From NCBI RefSeq assembly GCF_000143415.4, contig NW_003314262.1, forward strand, positions 2,041,960-2,105,959: a DNA stretch of 64,000 nt, read 5' to 3'. Below, in pieces: positions 52,000-63,965 of the stretch. The DNA is from Selaginella moellendorffii. Lineage: Eukaryota; Streptophyta; Lycopodiopsida; Selaginellales; Selaginellaceae. Position 1 is the first letter of the stretch. Each line of letters starts with the position of its first letter. Position numbers and translations under genes: made by a program. A model generated the notes under the pieces. It made no database searches. It was given only the letters and a program-made list of their open reading frames with translations, and was not told the origin of the DNA.

Positions 52000-54900
52000 A
52001 TGTCCGGCGAGCGCGACGCCACCGCCATCGCGATCTCCTCGCACGCGTCGATCCTGCGGGACTGCGCCAGCGCCCGAGATCTGACCGCCGCCAAGCAAGC
52101 GCAGTGGGAGATTGCCAGGGATGGATTCGGGGGCGACAGGTACCTCGGCAATCTCCTCGTCCAGGCCTACGGCAAATGCGGCAGCGTCCGTGACGCCAGG
52201 GAGGTTTTCGATCGCATCCAGCGCCGAAATATCTTCTCCTGGACGATCATGCTCGGCGCCTACGCCGACAATGGCCACGGCCGCGAGGCCCTGGGCCTGT
52301 TTCGCGAGATCCAGTCGCGCGGCATGGCGATCGACAATGTGACGCTCGTCAGTGCTCTCAAGGCGTGCGCCGTGGCCGGGGATCTGGAAGAGGGCCGCGG
52401 CATCCATGCCAGTGCGCGGTCTCTAGGGTATGAATCCGAGATCATCGTGGCCACCGCGCTGGTGAGCATGTATGGGAAGTGTGGGCACTTGGAGGAGGCC
52501 AAGGCGGTGTTTGCGACGCTGGTGGAGAGGAATCGCGTGTCCTGGAACGCGATGCTCGCAGCGTATGCCCAGAACGGGCATTGCGAGGAGGCTGTGAGGC
52601 TCTATCGTCTTATGTGCTTCGAGGGGATCAAGCCCGATGCTACCACCTTCGTCAGTGTTCTCGATGGCTGGAAGGGCGAAGGAGAACACGGGACAAGAAT
52701 CCACGACCAGGTTCTGGAGAGTGGATTTGGATCCAACACGACGCTTGCCAATGCTCTGGTTAGCATGTATGGAAGCGGTGGAAGGGTGGACGACGCAAGG
52801 TACGTCTTTGATGGTATAGCTGAGAAAACAGTGGTTTCCTGGAATGCCATGCTAACCGCGTATGCACAGAACGGGCGCTATGGCAAGGCCGTGGATTTGT
52901 TCTGGAAGATGGACGTTGCTCCAGACAGTGTGAGTTTCGTTAATGTTCTTGGAGCTTGCATGGACATCGAAGAAGGAAGATTGGTCCACGAGTATATCAA
53001 AGCCAGTGGATTTCCGGTAGACGTTCTCGTATCGACTAGCCTGGTTAACATGTATGGGAGGTTCTTGAGGCTGGAGGAGGCCAAGCAGTGTTTTGAGCAA
53101 GCTCGAGAGAGAGACAGAGTCTGCTGGAACTCCATGGTTGGAGCTTACGCACAGAACGGGTGTGGTTTGGAAGCGTTGCATCTCTACCAGGAAATGAGGC
53201 GAGCTCTGGTGGAACCGAACAGCGTCACTTTTGTGAATCTTCTTGTAGCCTGTGCTGCTACGGGGTTTTTAGAAGCGGGCAGGAAGATCCATGCCGAGGT
53301 TGCGAGCTTGGGGCTTCTATCGACTCTCTCAGTGGGAGGAGCTCTTATCAACATGTACAGCGAGTGCGGTGACTTGGATGGAGCAGTACAGGTTTTTAAG
53401 GAGATGCGTCAACTCGGAGTGATGCCTTGGGATGCCTTGATCGCGGCATTCGCTCACAACAAGTTCGTCAGAGAAGCTATCTATCTCTTCAGCAGAATGA
53501 GCCTCGAAGGTCAGAAGCCCAACGAGCTAACGATCGTCAGCATCCTTGATGCATGCTCCAGCGGCGGTGCTGTAAAACAAGGATCGGCATTCCATAGATG
53601 CATTGGCGTCAGCAGCTCCGGCTTGGACGTTTCTAACTCTCTTGTCAACATGTATGGTAAGGGAGGGAACTTGGTGCTTGCCAAAAGCGTTTTTGACAGC
53701 GTGCCTCATAAAAATCTCGTCTCCTGGAACGTTCTAATCGGTTCTTATGCAGGGGATGGAGATGGGAAGGAGGCCTTGGGAGTCCACCAAAAGATGGAAC
53801 TGGAGGGACTGAAACCGGACAAGTTTACATTCATTTCGGTTCTCCATGCTTGCTCTGCGAGTGAGGCCTTGGCTGAAGGTAAGGCGATTCATGCTCTCAT
53901 TGCAGCGTCGGGATTTGATTCCAGCTGCTTCGTTGCCACGACACTAATAAAAATGTATGGCTGCTGCAGGTGCATGGAAGAAGCAAAAGCTGTTTTTGAT
54001 AGAGTCGCTTCCAAGGACATTGTTTTATGGACTGCTTTGCTCACGGCGTACTCTCGAAACGAGGATGCCAAAGGGGCGCTTCTTGTCTATCGGAACATGG
54101 ACTTGGAGGGAATGGAGAAGAACCGGTTCACATTTTCCTCCATCGTCAGCGTCTGTGCAGATGCAGAAGCGCTTGCTGAAGGTCAGAAAGTTCATTTGCA
54201 CACCGTTTCTGTGGGGTATGACAAGGATGTTATTGTAGGCACTACTCTGGTGGATTTTTACTCCAAATGCCACGACGTGGATACTGCAAGAAGCGTCTTT
54301 GATGGCATCGAAGGCAAGGACATCGTAACTTGGAACGTTATGATCACTGGATTTGCTAGAAACGGCCACGGAGGAGAAGCAGTCCGGCTTTACCAAAAGA
54401 TGGACCTTCCACCCGATAGCTTGACGATGGTAGGCGTTCTTGCGGCATGCTCCGGCCTGGGAGCTCTCGAAACAGGAGAAGTTTTGCTCGAGAGAAGCGG
54501 CTTGGAAAGAGACGAGGCTATTGGCACGGCACTGATAAACTTATACGGCAAGTGTGGGAGTCTGGAGCAGGCACGGAACGTCTTCCTCGACATGAAATCC
54601 AGGAGGAACCTTGTCACTTGGAACTCCATGCTGGCCGCGGCTTGCACGAAGGGTGGCTTGGAAGATTGTGTGGAGATCATCCACATGATGGGCTTGGAGG
54701 GGATCATGCCGGACGAGTTAACGTTTCTCAGCGTCCTCTTCGCGTGCAGTCACGGTGGGTCGATCCAACAGGGCCTGGATTTGTTTCTCTCGGCCGGGGT
54801 TGATTATGGGATTGCGACGAACACCAAGCACTACGTGTGCGTAGTAGACATCCTGGGACGAGTAGGCAGGCTGGAGGAGGCCCAGGAGGTACTAAACAGG

Positions 54901-55092
54901 ATGCCCTTCCAAGCCAACGATGTTGCGTGGATGACTTTGCTGGGAGCTTGCCGGATACATCGTGATTTTGAGCAAGGGAGGCGTGCTGCCGATTATGTTA
55001 TAGAGCTGGATCCACAAAACGCTGCTCCATATGCTTTGCTCTCCACTATGTTCTCCGTGGCAGGCAGGGGTCGAATGCCAGCAAAAGGATGA
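52000..55092 (+). CDS. Pentatricopeptide repeat protein, PLS class with partial E domain, intronless
   Basis: 1030 aa in one exon, starting MSGERDATAIAISSHASILR. About 28 repeats in P-L-S order: e.g. NIFSWTIMLGAYADNGHGRE (P/S-like), IIVATALVSMYGKCGHLEEA (S) and NVTLVSALKACAVAGDLEEG (L). The C-terminus has an E1-like stretch, VAWMTLLGACRIHRDFEQGR and RAADYVIELDPQNAAPYALL. It then breaks off at VAGRGRMPAKG where an E+ or DYW tail would normally follow. So it lacks its own deaminase and would need a DYW partner for RNA editing, or has lost the tail. The start is followed by only a weak targeting-like segment. A scrambled copy of its 5' end lies at 48862-49450. Confidence 0.93.
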   Translation: MSGERDATAIAISSHASILRDCASARDLTAAKQAQWEIARDGFGGDRYLGNLLVQAYGKCGSVRDAREVFDRIQRRNIFSWTIMLGAYADNGHGREALGLFREIQSRGMAIDNVTLVSALKACAVAGDLEEGRGIHASARSLGYESEIIVATALVSMYGKCGHLEEAKAVFATLVERNRVSWNAMLAAYAQNGHCEEAVRLYRLMCFEGIKPDATTFVSVLDGWKGEGEHGTRIHDQVLESGFGSNTTLANALVSMYGSGGRVDDARYVFDGIAEKTVVSWNAMLTAYAQNGRYGKAVDLFWKMDVAPDSVSFVNVLGACMDIEEGRLVHEYIKASGFPVDVLVSTSLVNMYGRFLRLEEAKQCFEQARERDRVCWNSMVGAYAQNGCGLEALHLYQEMRRALVEPNSVTFVNLLVACAATGFLEAGRKIHAEVASLGLLSTLSVGGALINMYSECGDLDGAVQVFKEMRQLGVMPWDALIAAFAHNKFVREAIYLFSRMSLEGQKPNELTIVSILDACSSGGAVKQGSAFHRCIGVSSSGLDVSNSLVNMYGKGGNLVLAKSVFDSVPHKNLVSWNVLIGSYAGDGDGKEALGVHQKMELEGLKPDKFTFISVLHACSASEALAEGKAIHALIAASGFDSSCFVATTLIKMYGCCRCMEEAKAVFDRVASKDIVLWTALLTAYSRNEDAKGALLVYRNMDLEGMEKNRFTFSSIVSVCADAEALAEGQKVHLHTVSVGYDKDVIVGTTLVDFYSKCHDVDTARSVFDGIEGKDIVTWNVMITGFARNGHGGEAVRLYQKMDLPPDSLTMVGVLAACSGLGALETGEVLLERSGLERDEAIGTALINLYGKCGSLEQARNVFLDMKSRRNLVTWNSMLAAACTKGGLEDCVEIIHMMGLEGIMPDELTFLSVLFACSHGGSIQQGLDLFLSAGVDYGIATNTKHYVCVVDILGRVGRLEEAQEVLNRMPFQANDVAWMTLLGACRIHRDFEQGRRAADYVIELDPQNAAPYALLSTMFSVAGRGRMPAKG

Positions 55093-56727
55093 AAGCTAGC
55101 TCATCGCTTGGTTCTCGTTTTCGTTAGTGAGATTTTCCGCTGAGAGATTAATGCCATCACTTCCGAAAAGGTGGTTCTTCCATCCTTCTTTCATCAACTC
55201 CAAGCTGTGTGATCCATTGATGTTAAGATCATTGATTGGTAAGTAGTACCTAGTACTAGTTGTAGCATCTTCTAGTTTGGATCTACCTAAAGCTGCCTAT
55301 TATTTTCCTTCTTCTATATAGTGAGCCGAATGTAAACACACTTTATACCAAGGTGCACACTTCAAACAAGTATCAAAAGTTATTTGTTAGTGACTCTTTT
55401 TAGATATTCTTTCTGCCACAAATGGCAATATATTGTTAGTTTCTTTTTTATTCCCTCTTATTTAAAGTATTAGTAAATTGGGCTTAAAATTTGTACTTGG
55501 TTAAATAAATATAAAATAAAAACTCCTATGTGTTTTTCGCTGAGCATACTCAACCTAGTTTTTAATTCTTTTTTATTTTGTCCTTGATAAGAATCTTTGT
55601 ATATTGAGCTTTAGTCACTATAGTTTACTGTGTCCACCACACATTATTGCTATCATGTCTCATTATTACTATGTCTAGCATTATTCCATATTTAGTAACT
55701 TTTCATAATTGTCCTAAAGATATGCTGAAATAATATTTGATTTCATTTAGCTCTGTTTTGCCTGCTAGTATTAGAATTATTCCAATGTCGTTCTATGCTT
55801 GTTCAAGCTGTATATTCGAGAGTCATTTTGTGTTTAGATTCCTTTTCTCCTTAACTATATATTTGGGAGTTTAGTTTTATCCCAGCCTAAAACCTAAAAC
55901 TCAAGTAAATTACCGTAGGGTAAAAGTTGAAAACAATATACACTCCTAGCATAAATTGTCTTTCTTTTTTATCAGTTATTATTAAAAAATGGCTTTTTTA
56001 ATATTCAGTTTTTCCTTTCTCACTTTTTTTCTCTTTTATTTTTCTTATTTTCTCCTTATACCCTAATGCTTCAATATTGTTTTTGAAAGAGGGGCTAAAA
56101 GGGACAAATGGGCTTAGTGATGGAATAAGAATGAGCAACAACAATATTAGAGTAAGGATATATAGTACTAAAGAAACTAAATATTTCAATAATAAAGTGT
56201 AGTATGGATAAATTAAAAGATATATATGTGTCAAAATAGGTTAAAAAGACATTTTAAATATTTCTTTGTATACCTAGTCACTATAGTAAGTCTATACCTA
56301 ACTTGCACCTGAGTCACTTTAGGCACTATGCTTAAGCTTTGATCCTACTGTAGACAGAAACTATTGGAAGAAATTATACTTTTCACTCCTAGTAATATGT
56401 ATCTAAACTTGAACTTTGATAGCAATAACTTTCCTTAAATCCCTATATCTCATTATACTTTTCTAGACTTCTAAACTATCAAACTTTTATGAACACTATT
56501 CTCCCAATCCTTCCAAATTATTTTAACTTATGGCTCCATAGACTTGGCTAAAATATGAGCACTCCACCAATACTAGTTATCTATCAGTGGCATCTTCTAC
56601 ATCCAATTTTACTACCATTTGACATCTTAAGAAGCTTGCACTGTGTGAGATGATCGGATGCATAAACCATATAAATAACTTCTTGATTAAACATAGTTTA
56701 TAGCTGCTCATCATACTCAAAACTTCC
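55093..56727. other. AT-rich region without recognised genes
   Basis: About 1.6 kb between the PPR 3' flank and the sharp left border of composite repeat copy 2. Only short frames occur. I see no RNA gene, LTR or MITE ends. Confidence 0.5.
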
Positions 56728-57188
56728 TAGAAAATCATATTTGATTTGTACATTTCTTTGAAGAGAAGCTTTAACTCCTGCAAAAATACCTAAACAATGC
56801 ACCTCTCCCTATAACTACACCTTCTACTGAAACATATCAAACTGGTAGAATCATGTTTGCCTTATTACTTGCATTTGAGCTTGAATTTAGTATTCTCATG
56901 GTTAAAGCCCTATTTTTATGTTGTTTACTTTGTGCATAGTTGAAACCGTCCTAATGCAAGAATAATATTAGATTTCAACAATCCCCTTAAAAACTTTTTG
57001 GATGTGCAAAATAGTTGAAGCCACAATCTAGATATACCATATAGTGTAAATCATTCTCATCCATATATATGCTTTCATGTGGTTTTGACAGCATGTAATG
57101 TTTTGAAGACAGCTTAGGCATTATAGTTTATGCCTATGGTCTAAATTCTCCCTTGAATAAGTTATTTATATTCAAGAATTTTTTATCC

Positions 57189-57282
57189 AAGAACCATATT
57201 TTATATATGTTTTCCATCAGTGGCATTGATGAATATTTGAAGCTTTGGCTTGGATAAAAAATTCTTGATATTGTTCTTGTCT
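57189..57282. repeat. Perfect 19-bp inverted repeat in copy 2
   Basis: CAAGAATTTTTTATCCAAG near 57172-57190 faces CTTGGATAAAAAATTCTTG near 57248-57266. Copy 1 has only the right arm, so the left arm came with the piece specific to copy 2. Confidence 0.6.
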
Positions 57283-57388
57283 CCAATGCTACTATAGGAA
57301 AAAATATGGTTAAACATTTTTATGAATCTATTAATAATGTTCTTGATCCTTACCCCCAATAGCAATGATCATCAATATTTTATAAATA

Positions 57389-58131
57389 CTATTAAACTAG
57401 CTAGAGTGTGTGGATCTGAAAGCCATTGGATCTTCCCAAAATCCTTCTTAATGGGCCTCTATTTCCTCTTGTTTGAGTCACAACTCTAAAAGTTTAACTT
57501 GGCCCTTTGCATACACATTTCTTCAGCAAGTCTGGATATTATACACATCTCAAAACCATTGGAGAGAAAGAATAACCTCAAAATTCTACAATAGTTGTGA
57601 TTGTCATTGAGAGAAAGGAGCTTGATAATGTTTTTTGTGTATAAATTAACTGGGTAGTTGCAACAACATTGATCTTGTAGTAACAAGAGTTAGAATTGGT
57701 TAAAATGAGTTAGCTAAAGAAGAAATCTATGAGGAGATTGTGTCTATAGAAGATATTGATCATTCAATCCTAATGGATGCATCAATATAGGAAGATAGAG
57801 TTTTATGATCACTACTAAAGGTATGCCAGCCTCGTAATATTTGATCGATTGGAACACCTGACTCGATGACCCCGGCTGGCAACTGATGGGTTGTGGCGTC
57901 TCCAAGAGCACTCTTTGATCAAGGACATGTCTTTGAGGCAACACAAACAGGGATTTTTCAAGCTTTAGAATCCATGGTAGGGGTTTTAATGTTATATTGG
58001 ACCAGTCAAGTGAGAAATTTAGAAATATCACTTACATCTAAACCTTTAAACAAGCTCTTGTAAAGACTCAGCTTACTTACAGTCTATCCTTTTTATGTTT
58101 GCTTCTATAATAGTGTGAAGACGCCATAAAC
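57389..58131 (-). repeat. Segment inverted relative to copy 1 (3814-4427)
   Basis: The minus-strand frame 57744-58031 begins MIFLNFSLDWSNITLKPLPW, as on the plus strand of copy 1 at 3914. Copy 2 has about 80 extra bases inside (about 57830-57905). Sequence on both sides of the segment is collinear with copy 1. Confidence 0.8.
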
Positions 58132-58599
58132 AGGGCAATTTCCTTGGGCCTTAGGTAGGAATCCATAGCATTCTAGGATGTGCTAGAGGATTAGCATCTA
58201 TCTGTCTTCAGCTTCACTAATATTTGGCTCATTTGAGGGGATTACTAGAGACATAAGGGATACAAAGTAGACTAGCACTCAGGTTTTCAAAGGCAAAATA
58301 TGTGGCATTAAAGGCCATTTCTTACCATCCCACTTGGAAATATTTATAGACATACGAAAAAGCCATCCTTTGTTCATCTTAGTGGACCAAGTTCCAACAA
58401 TTCATTTCTACTCATAACTTATTCAAGGGAGAATTCCCATCTACCAAATTAAGGTTTTTCCTTTTGCAAGCTTTTTAATCGCCATATGGTTTAACATGGA
58501 TAATTCCATATTTTAGACTCTCCATAGCATCATGGTAGTTAACAACAACATGTGTGAGCACCCATTTGATTTTTTACTCCCAACTCGCATAACCACCCT

Positions 58600-60830
58600 T
58601 GGTTATTCCCATTGATTCTTATGGTTTGGTTCTATCCCTTTATTACTTACTTTTTGGCATCATATGTTTCCTTCGGTTATTCTCTTCTATACTAGAAGGA
58701 ATATGGAGCATAAGGTGCATTTGCGCAAAGTTCTTTTATTACTTCGAGACAGCAAACTTTATGCGAAGAAGAGCAAATGTGAATTTGCAAAATCAGAAGT
58801 GGAATATTTAGGCCATATTGTGACATCTAAGGGTGTCAAGACAGATCCAAGGAAGGTGGATGTGGTAGAAAACTAGCTTACACCGACTATAGTGGCCAAG
58901 TTGCACAGTTTTCTTGGTATGGCTAGTTACTACTGCTATTTCCAACATAAATTTGCAGAGGTGGCTATTCCTTTGACGTGGTTGTTATACAAGAATGTGC
59001 TATTCGAGTGGAAGAAGCCACAAAAGGAGAGTTTTGTGGCGTTGAAACGATTGTTAAATGAGACTCTAGTGCTTTGCATTGTTGATCCATTGAAACTTTA
59101 CGAGGTGACATGCGATGCGAGTGGTTATGCACTAGGAGGAGTTCTCATGCAAGAGGGACAACTTATTGCATATAAGAGTCGAACTTTGAATTTTGCAAAA
59201 CAACACTATTCCACCTATGAATAAGAGTTACTCTCTATTATTCATGCTTTGCAGATGTGGTGGCACTATCTTTATAGTGCAGTGTTCATGGTGTTAACAG
59301 ATTATAAACCCCTTGTATATCTTTTCACACAGAAGGAGTTGAACACTAGGCAAGTTCGTTGGATGGTCAAACTCATGGACTTTGAGGAGTTTCCTATTGA
59401 GCATCATCCGGGATAATCAAATGTGGTGGCAGATGCTTTCTCTTGTGTTCGTCATGTGATGACGTTACAAATACGATTTTGTCATCATTTGAGTAAGGTG
59501 GTTAGCGAGTTTGGGCAGTTGGTTGAGCATGCTCAGGCTCAAGATGCTGAGGTGGCCTCTTTGTGAGACCAAATGGAAACCCCTTTCTCATTGGTGGATG
59601 GGATTCTCTATTACAATAGCCATGTATATTTGCCACGGGTGGATGCGTTAATTACTCAAGTTTTATTCCACTATCATGATCGTCCAGAGGTCGGTCTTTG
59701 GGGGGAAGAAGATGTATGAGTTGATTAAGCGCAACTTTTATTGGAGGAATATGAAGGCTAATATCGTAAATCATGCGAGCTTTATCAGCGGGTTAAGGTG
59801 CCACGGGAGAAGCCAAGGGGACTTTTGCAACCTTTACTTATTCTTCAGAGTTGTTAGTGTAGTATCTCTATGGACTTCATCACTTGTTTGCCACGAACAC
59901 AAAGGCAAAATGAGCAAGTATAGGTCATAGTGGATCAGTTGATGAAGTATGTGTAGTTGTTGGCTCTTCGAAAGAATGTCAGTGCCTCAAACTTGGCTTC
60001 AGTTTACTTGGAGAAGGTTTTTCTTGATTTTGGTTTGCCAGAGGACATCATTAGTGATTGAGATTCAAAGTTCACCAGTGGATTTTGAAAAAGTTTTGCA
60101 AAGGCTATGCAAGTGATTTTGAAACTCTCGAGTGGAGATCATCCTCAGACGGATGGGCAAACCAAGCGTGTGAATTAGGTGGTGGAGGATATGCTACGTT
60201 GTAGCATTGGTCAAAGGCAAGGACAGTAGGATCTATATTTTCTATTGGTGCAATTTGCTTACAACAATAGCCACACAGTGGAACCAAGCTAAGTCTTTAT
60301 TTTGCCATGTTTGGAAGGCATCCTCGAATAGCGGTGGAGTTGGGATTGCATTTGAGTAAGGACGTTCAAGATAAGCTTGATTCTGTGGCAACTGATCTAG
60401 CCACAGAACTTGATGAGATTCTGGTGGTGTGCAAACGGAATTTGCAAGCAGCTCAAGATAGAGCGGAGAAGTTTGCCCATGAGCATCACCAATTCCGGGA
60501 ATATAAGGTCAGTGATCTCGTCTTTGTGTGAGTGATTTTTCTGTCAAGTGAGCAGTGGAACACCTTAGTGCCTTTATGGACAGGGAAGAGTGATAAACTT
60601 TCCTATCGCTATGCTAGTCCATATGAAGTGCTGAAGTGCATTGGTAAAGCGGCTTATCGGGTGCAGCTGCCAATTGGGGTGAAAATTCATCTGGTATTTT
60701 ATGTTAGCCAATTGAAAGGTGTACTATCTCGAAGTGATGGACCCAATGCTTCCTTGATGTATACGGCTGTGGAAGATGGACCAGGACAAAAAGAATGGCC
60801 AATCTTCTTCTCATGGTAAGTCAGATACTA
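58600..60830 (+). pseudogene. Decayed gypsy pol (RT end - RNase H - integrase)
   Basis: Plus strand, in order. RT end: KKSKCEFAKSEVEYLGHIVT. RNase H: VTCDASGYALGGVLMQEGQL and YSTYE*ELLSIIHAL. Integrase: zinc-domain words near 59690 (KKMYELIKRNFYWRNM), VSMDFI-like core at about 59860, LPEDIISD at about 60045, and HPQTDGQTKRVN at about 60145. The catalytic Glu of 'DGQTER' is Lys there. The C-terminal GPY-like module is SYRYASPYEVLKCIGKAAYR, at about 60600. There are many in-frame stops. gag and LTRs are not attached, and this block precedes the gag remnant, which is the wrong order for one element, so it is a separate nested fragment. Confidence 0.8.
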
Positions 60831-60929
60831 AAAAGTTGCAAACTTTGCAGTGTGAGGATGACGAGAACAACTATTCCAGTCGGGATAAGAGTGGATATAT
60901 CATTTTGATTAATATTTCACAATCATGGA

Positions 60930-61690
60930 GATTCCAAAGTGGAAATGAGTCCCTTTTGCATCTATAAACTTGAAGGGCTTGGATTCAGACTGACACTATC
61001 CTATATATATATAAAGCAATATAAAGTGACCCAATCATGGGAAGATTTCAAAATTTTTCTTGTAGAGGAGTTTGTGTTGACAATGGTGGTGGATCTCCTT
61101 TTAACAAGCTTTGCACACTTTGCTATGTGCAACAGTTTTATTCACTGTAAAAATTTAATGAAGCATGGTTGAAATTGAAGTTTGATGTTCAGAAAGTGCC
61201 AAAGGACACTCTCATACACTATTATATTTTTTTGTTGCCTACTAGCATAAGGTTGGACATTACTATCATGCCATACAGCTTGCCTTAAACATAGATATCA
61301 AATTTTAATATGTGGAGACTCAATTACCTTTATGGAATGATCTGTCATGTCAGAGTCATATCAATGGAACAATAGACCACCAATAGCAGTTGCTCAAAGG
61401 ACTCCTTTATGCCCATTTCTTTGTGCTTCCTACATTGATAGAATGAATAAGGAAAGTAAGGAAAGGGCTTTGATTATGGATGTTTCTAGTTCCAAGAACA
61501 TTTGGGAAGTGTGTCTGTCAAGGATTACCAATCAAAAGAAAAGTGGCTCTAATTCACTTGCAAGAAGACAAGGAAGGTATATTATTTCTATATTCTATCG
61601 AGTAGTTGGATACTCAATGGAGCATCTTCGTTTTGGAGGCTAAAACACCACTTAGTGAAGAGGTGGAGGAGGATCATAATAGGTATGGGG
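60930..61690 (+). pseudogene. Degenerate retrotransposon gag (copy 2)
   Basis: Same words as copy 1: LEGLGFRLTLSYIYIKQYKV and SWEDFKIFLVEEFVLT, then a stretch ending FLLPTSIRLDITIM. It is broken by different small indels from copy 1, showing independent decay after duplication. Confidence 0.5.
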
Positions 61691-62149
61691 ACAAAACCAT
61701 GATATCTATTTCCCTGCATGCATTTGTGGGGAAAGTTCATACATTGTACCTATGTGTTAAAGTCAAGGTAGGATTCAAAGAGGCATCCAGAGTATCATAC
61801 ATGTTCATCAATTATTGTTCACTTCATAAATTCAACTTTAACCTAGTGAACTCCTTTGGCCATTAGCCACCTCCACAAGTATTGACTTAGGGGTGGAGCT
61901 GTAATAGGGTAGAATATAGTGCACTCAAAAAGTCATTTTATTACCTTTAGTATACTTAGTAGGTAGGTTTTTATATTCTTAAGGGTATGTTTTATATTTT
62001 AATAGGTATACTTAGGGGTAAATAAAACCCTTCTGAACATAGAAGTTTATTGTCATTTACATAGAGTGAACTCCCTAGGGTTGATAGGGGAATTGCAAAA
62101 TAGAAGTTTAATGTGCTTTGCAAGTGGGGAGGATACCAAATAAAGGGGA

Positions 62150-62245
62150 TTTTCCATGTCCTTGACATAAGAGTTATAGACATCATTCTTGATGTTAACA
62201 TCTTTGAAATATTGGAAAACATCATGGTTAACTTTGACAACTAGT
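62150..62245 (+). pseudogene. Protease remnant (copy 2)
   Basis: Counterpart of the copy 1 stretch, with words like IIDIILDVNIFEILE on the plus strand. Too short and diverged to say more. Confidence 0.3.
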
Positions 62246-62522
62246 GGAATTCTTTTTTCTGGCTAGGTTATTAGCACATGAATGAGTATTAGGTTTTCTC
62301 TTGATGGTATGCTTTATATGTGATGGCTGGATTAGTTTAAGATGACGTGATGGGATGGTTGAGGCTTATATAAATATTACTACCAAGGATGAAATGAGAC
62401 TATGGAAAAAATAGCGAAGTTAACAAGTGGGTTAACTTAGCAACTCAATGTTCACACTTAGTAGCTTGGGTTGGAGAATTTATAGTTTATCACCACTTAT
62501 TGGGATTTCATAAAGGGGACAA

Positions 62523-62626
62523 TGTGTAATTTGAACTGCCAATCTAGCATTTGAAAATTCCAATTAGCACATTTTTGAGTGCTAATTGCGACTTTCAAAT
62601 GCCAAATTGGCTGTTCAAATTACACA
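62523..62626. repeat. 104-bp foldback (copy 2)
   Basis: Ends TGTGTAATTTGAAC and GTTCAAATTACACA with arms of about 48 bp. It is slightly better paired than copy 1 in the TGCC / AGCC part. Length is identical to copy 1. Confidence 0.75.
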
Positions 62627-63965
62627 CTAGAAGGGGAGATCTAATCCAACTTGTAAAGAATAAACTTTCCATGGAAAGGCCTCGAGAAGCATGCAATGGG
62701 CAATCATGGACCCAAGGAGGAAAAAGTAGGTGAGGACTTGAAGACAATAGTAAAAATGAAAGTGGGAAGAAGTAGTGAAGAAAATAGTTGTGTCATCAGC
62801 ACACTTGGATAAATAGAAAGTTTTTTCTATAGTGAATGACTATAATGAATGACTGTAAACCAAATGCTTTCCACAAGACCTTCTACCACTAAAGCTTTCA
62901 TTTGGCTAGATCAAGAAGAGTGTTAACATATTGATGAGATGGTAGAAGACAGTTTTGCCTATTATTGTGGGTTTGATGCTAATCATTCCATGGAATATTT
63001 AGACTAAGTTTTGCCAACATCATATCCACAATTTTCAAAGTTTTTGGCAAAAGTATTAGAGGTGGTCTTACAATACATAGTATAGCTTATCATCAAGTTA
63101 TTAAAAAGGTGATCTAGTGTTGGTGAAGTTTCTTCACCTTCTATTGCCTTGGTGGATTGGACTATATTGAGTAGAAAATTAACTTGATTTATAATTTTTA
63201 TCAATTGGTGGATGGACAATATCATTTTTAACATATGGTGTATGTTTAGCCATTCCATCAAATAATACTTGAGGGGGGAGTAGTGTGAGGTCACTATGTA
63301 TGGTATATGTATATATCATATAGATAAAATTAGCTTGGCTAATTTGGGTTAATTCATCAATGCAATCTGAACCACCACTTGTTTGTACAAGTATAAGACT
63401 CTAGTAATCTAAAGATAGGTTACACAACTAGATTATCATATCCAATTAGTGCATGATTTCCTAATTAGATATTTATAATTTTAAATGGTTATGGAAAGAT
63501 AAATCTGAAATATAAATTAGTAATTAAAATTGTAATAATTAATTTACAATATAATATTTAAATAAATATAAAACTTTAAAATAATTTCTAATTTCCATAT
63601 TTTATATTTCAGATTTTAAAATAAAATATAAAATAATAAAATATAATATGTCTTTATTAATATTATAAACTAAATTTATCGGTATTTACTTAACAAAATT
63701 TTTCTTAATACAAGAATTAAATAAATTTTTGTTGAAAAAAATGTTATAGATAGTATAATATATAAATAAAATAAGATAAATTTCTTAAAATAAAATACTT
63801 TATTTATTTTTTAATTTAAAATTTCTGAAAATTATGTACATTTTAAACTTATACTAGTTTTTATCACATTTTATTTATAATAATTTTGAATATAAATTGT
63901 TTTTATTTTTAAATTAATATATTCTAATATAGTTTTTATTACTAAAATATCTTTAGAAAATAAAC

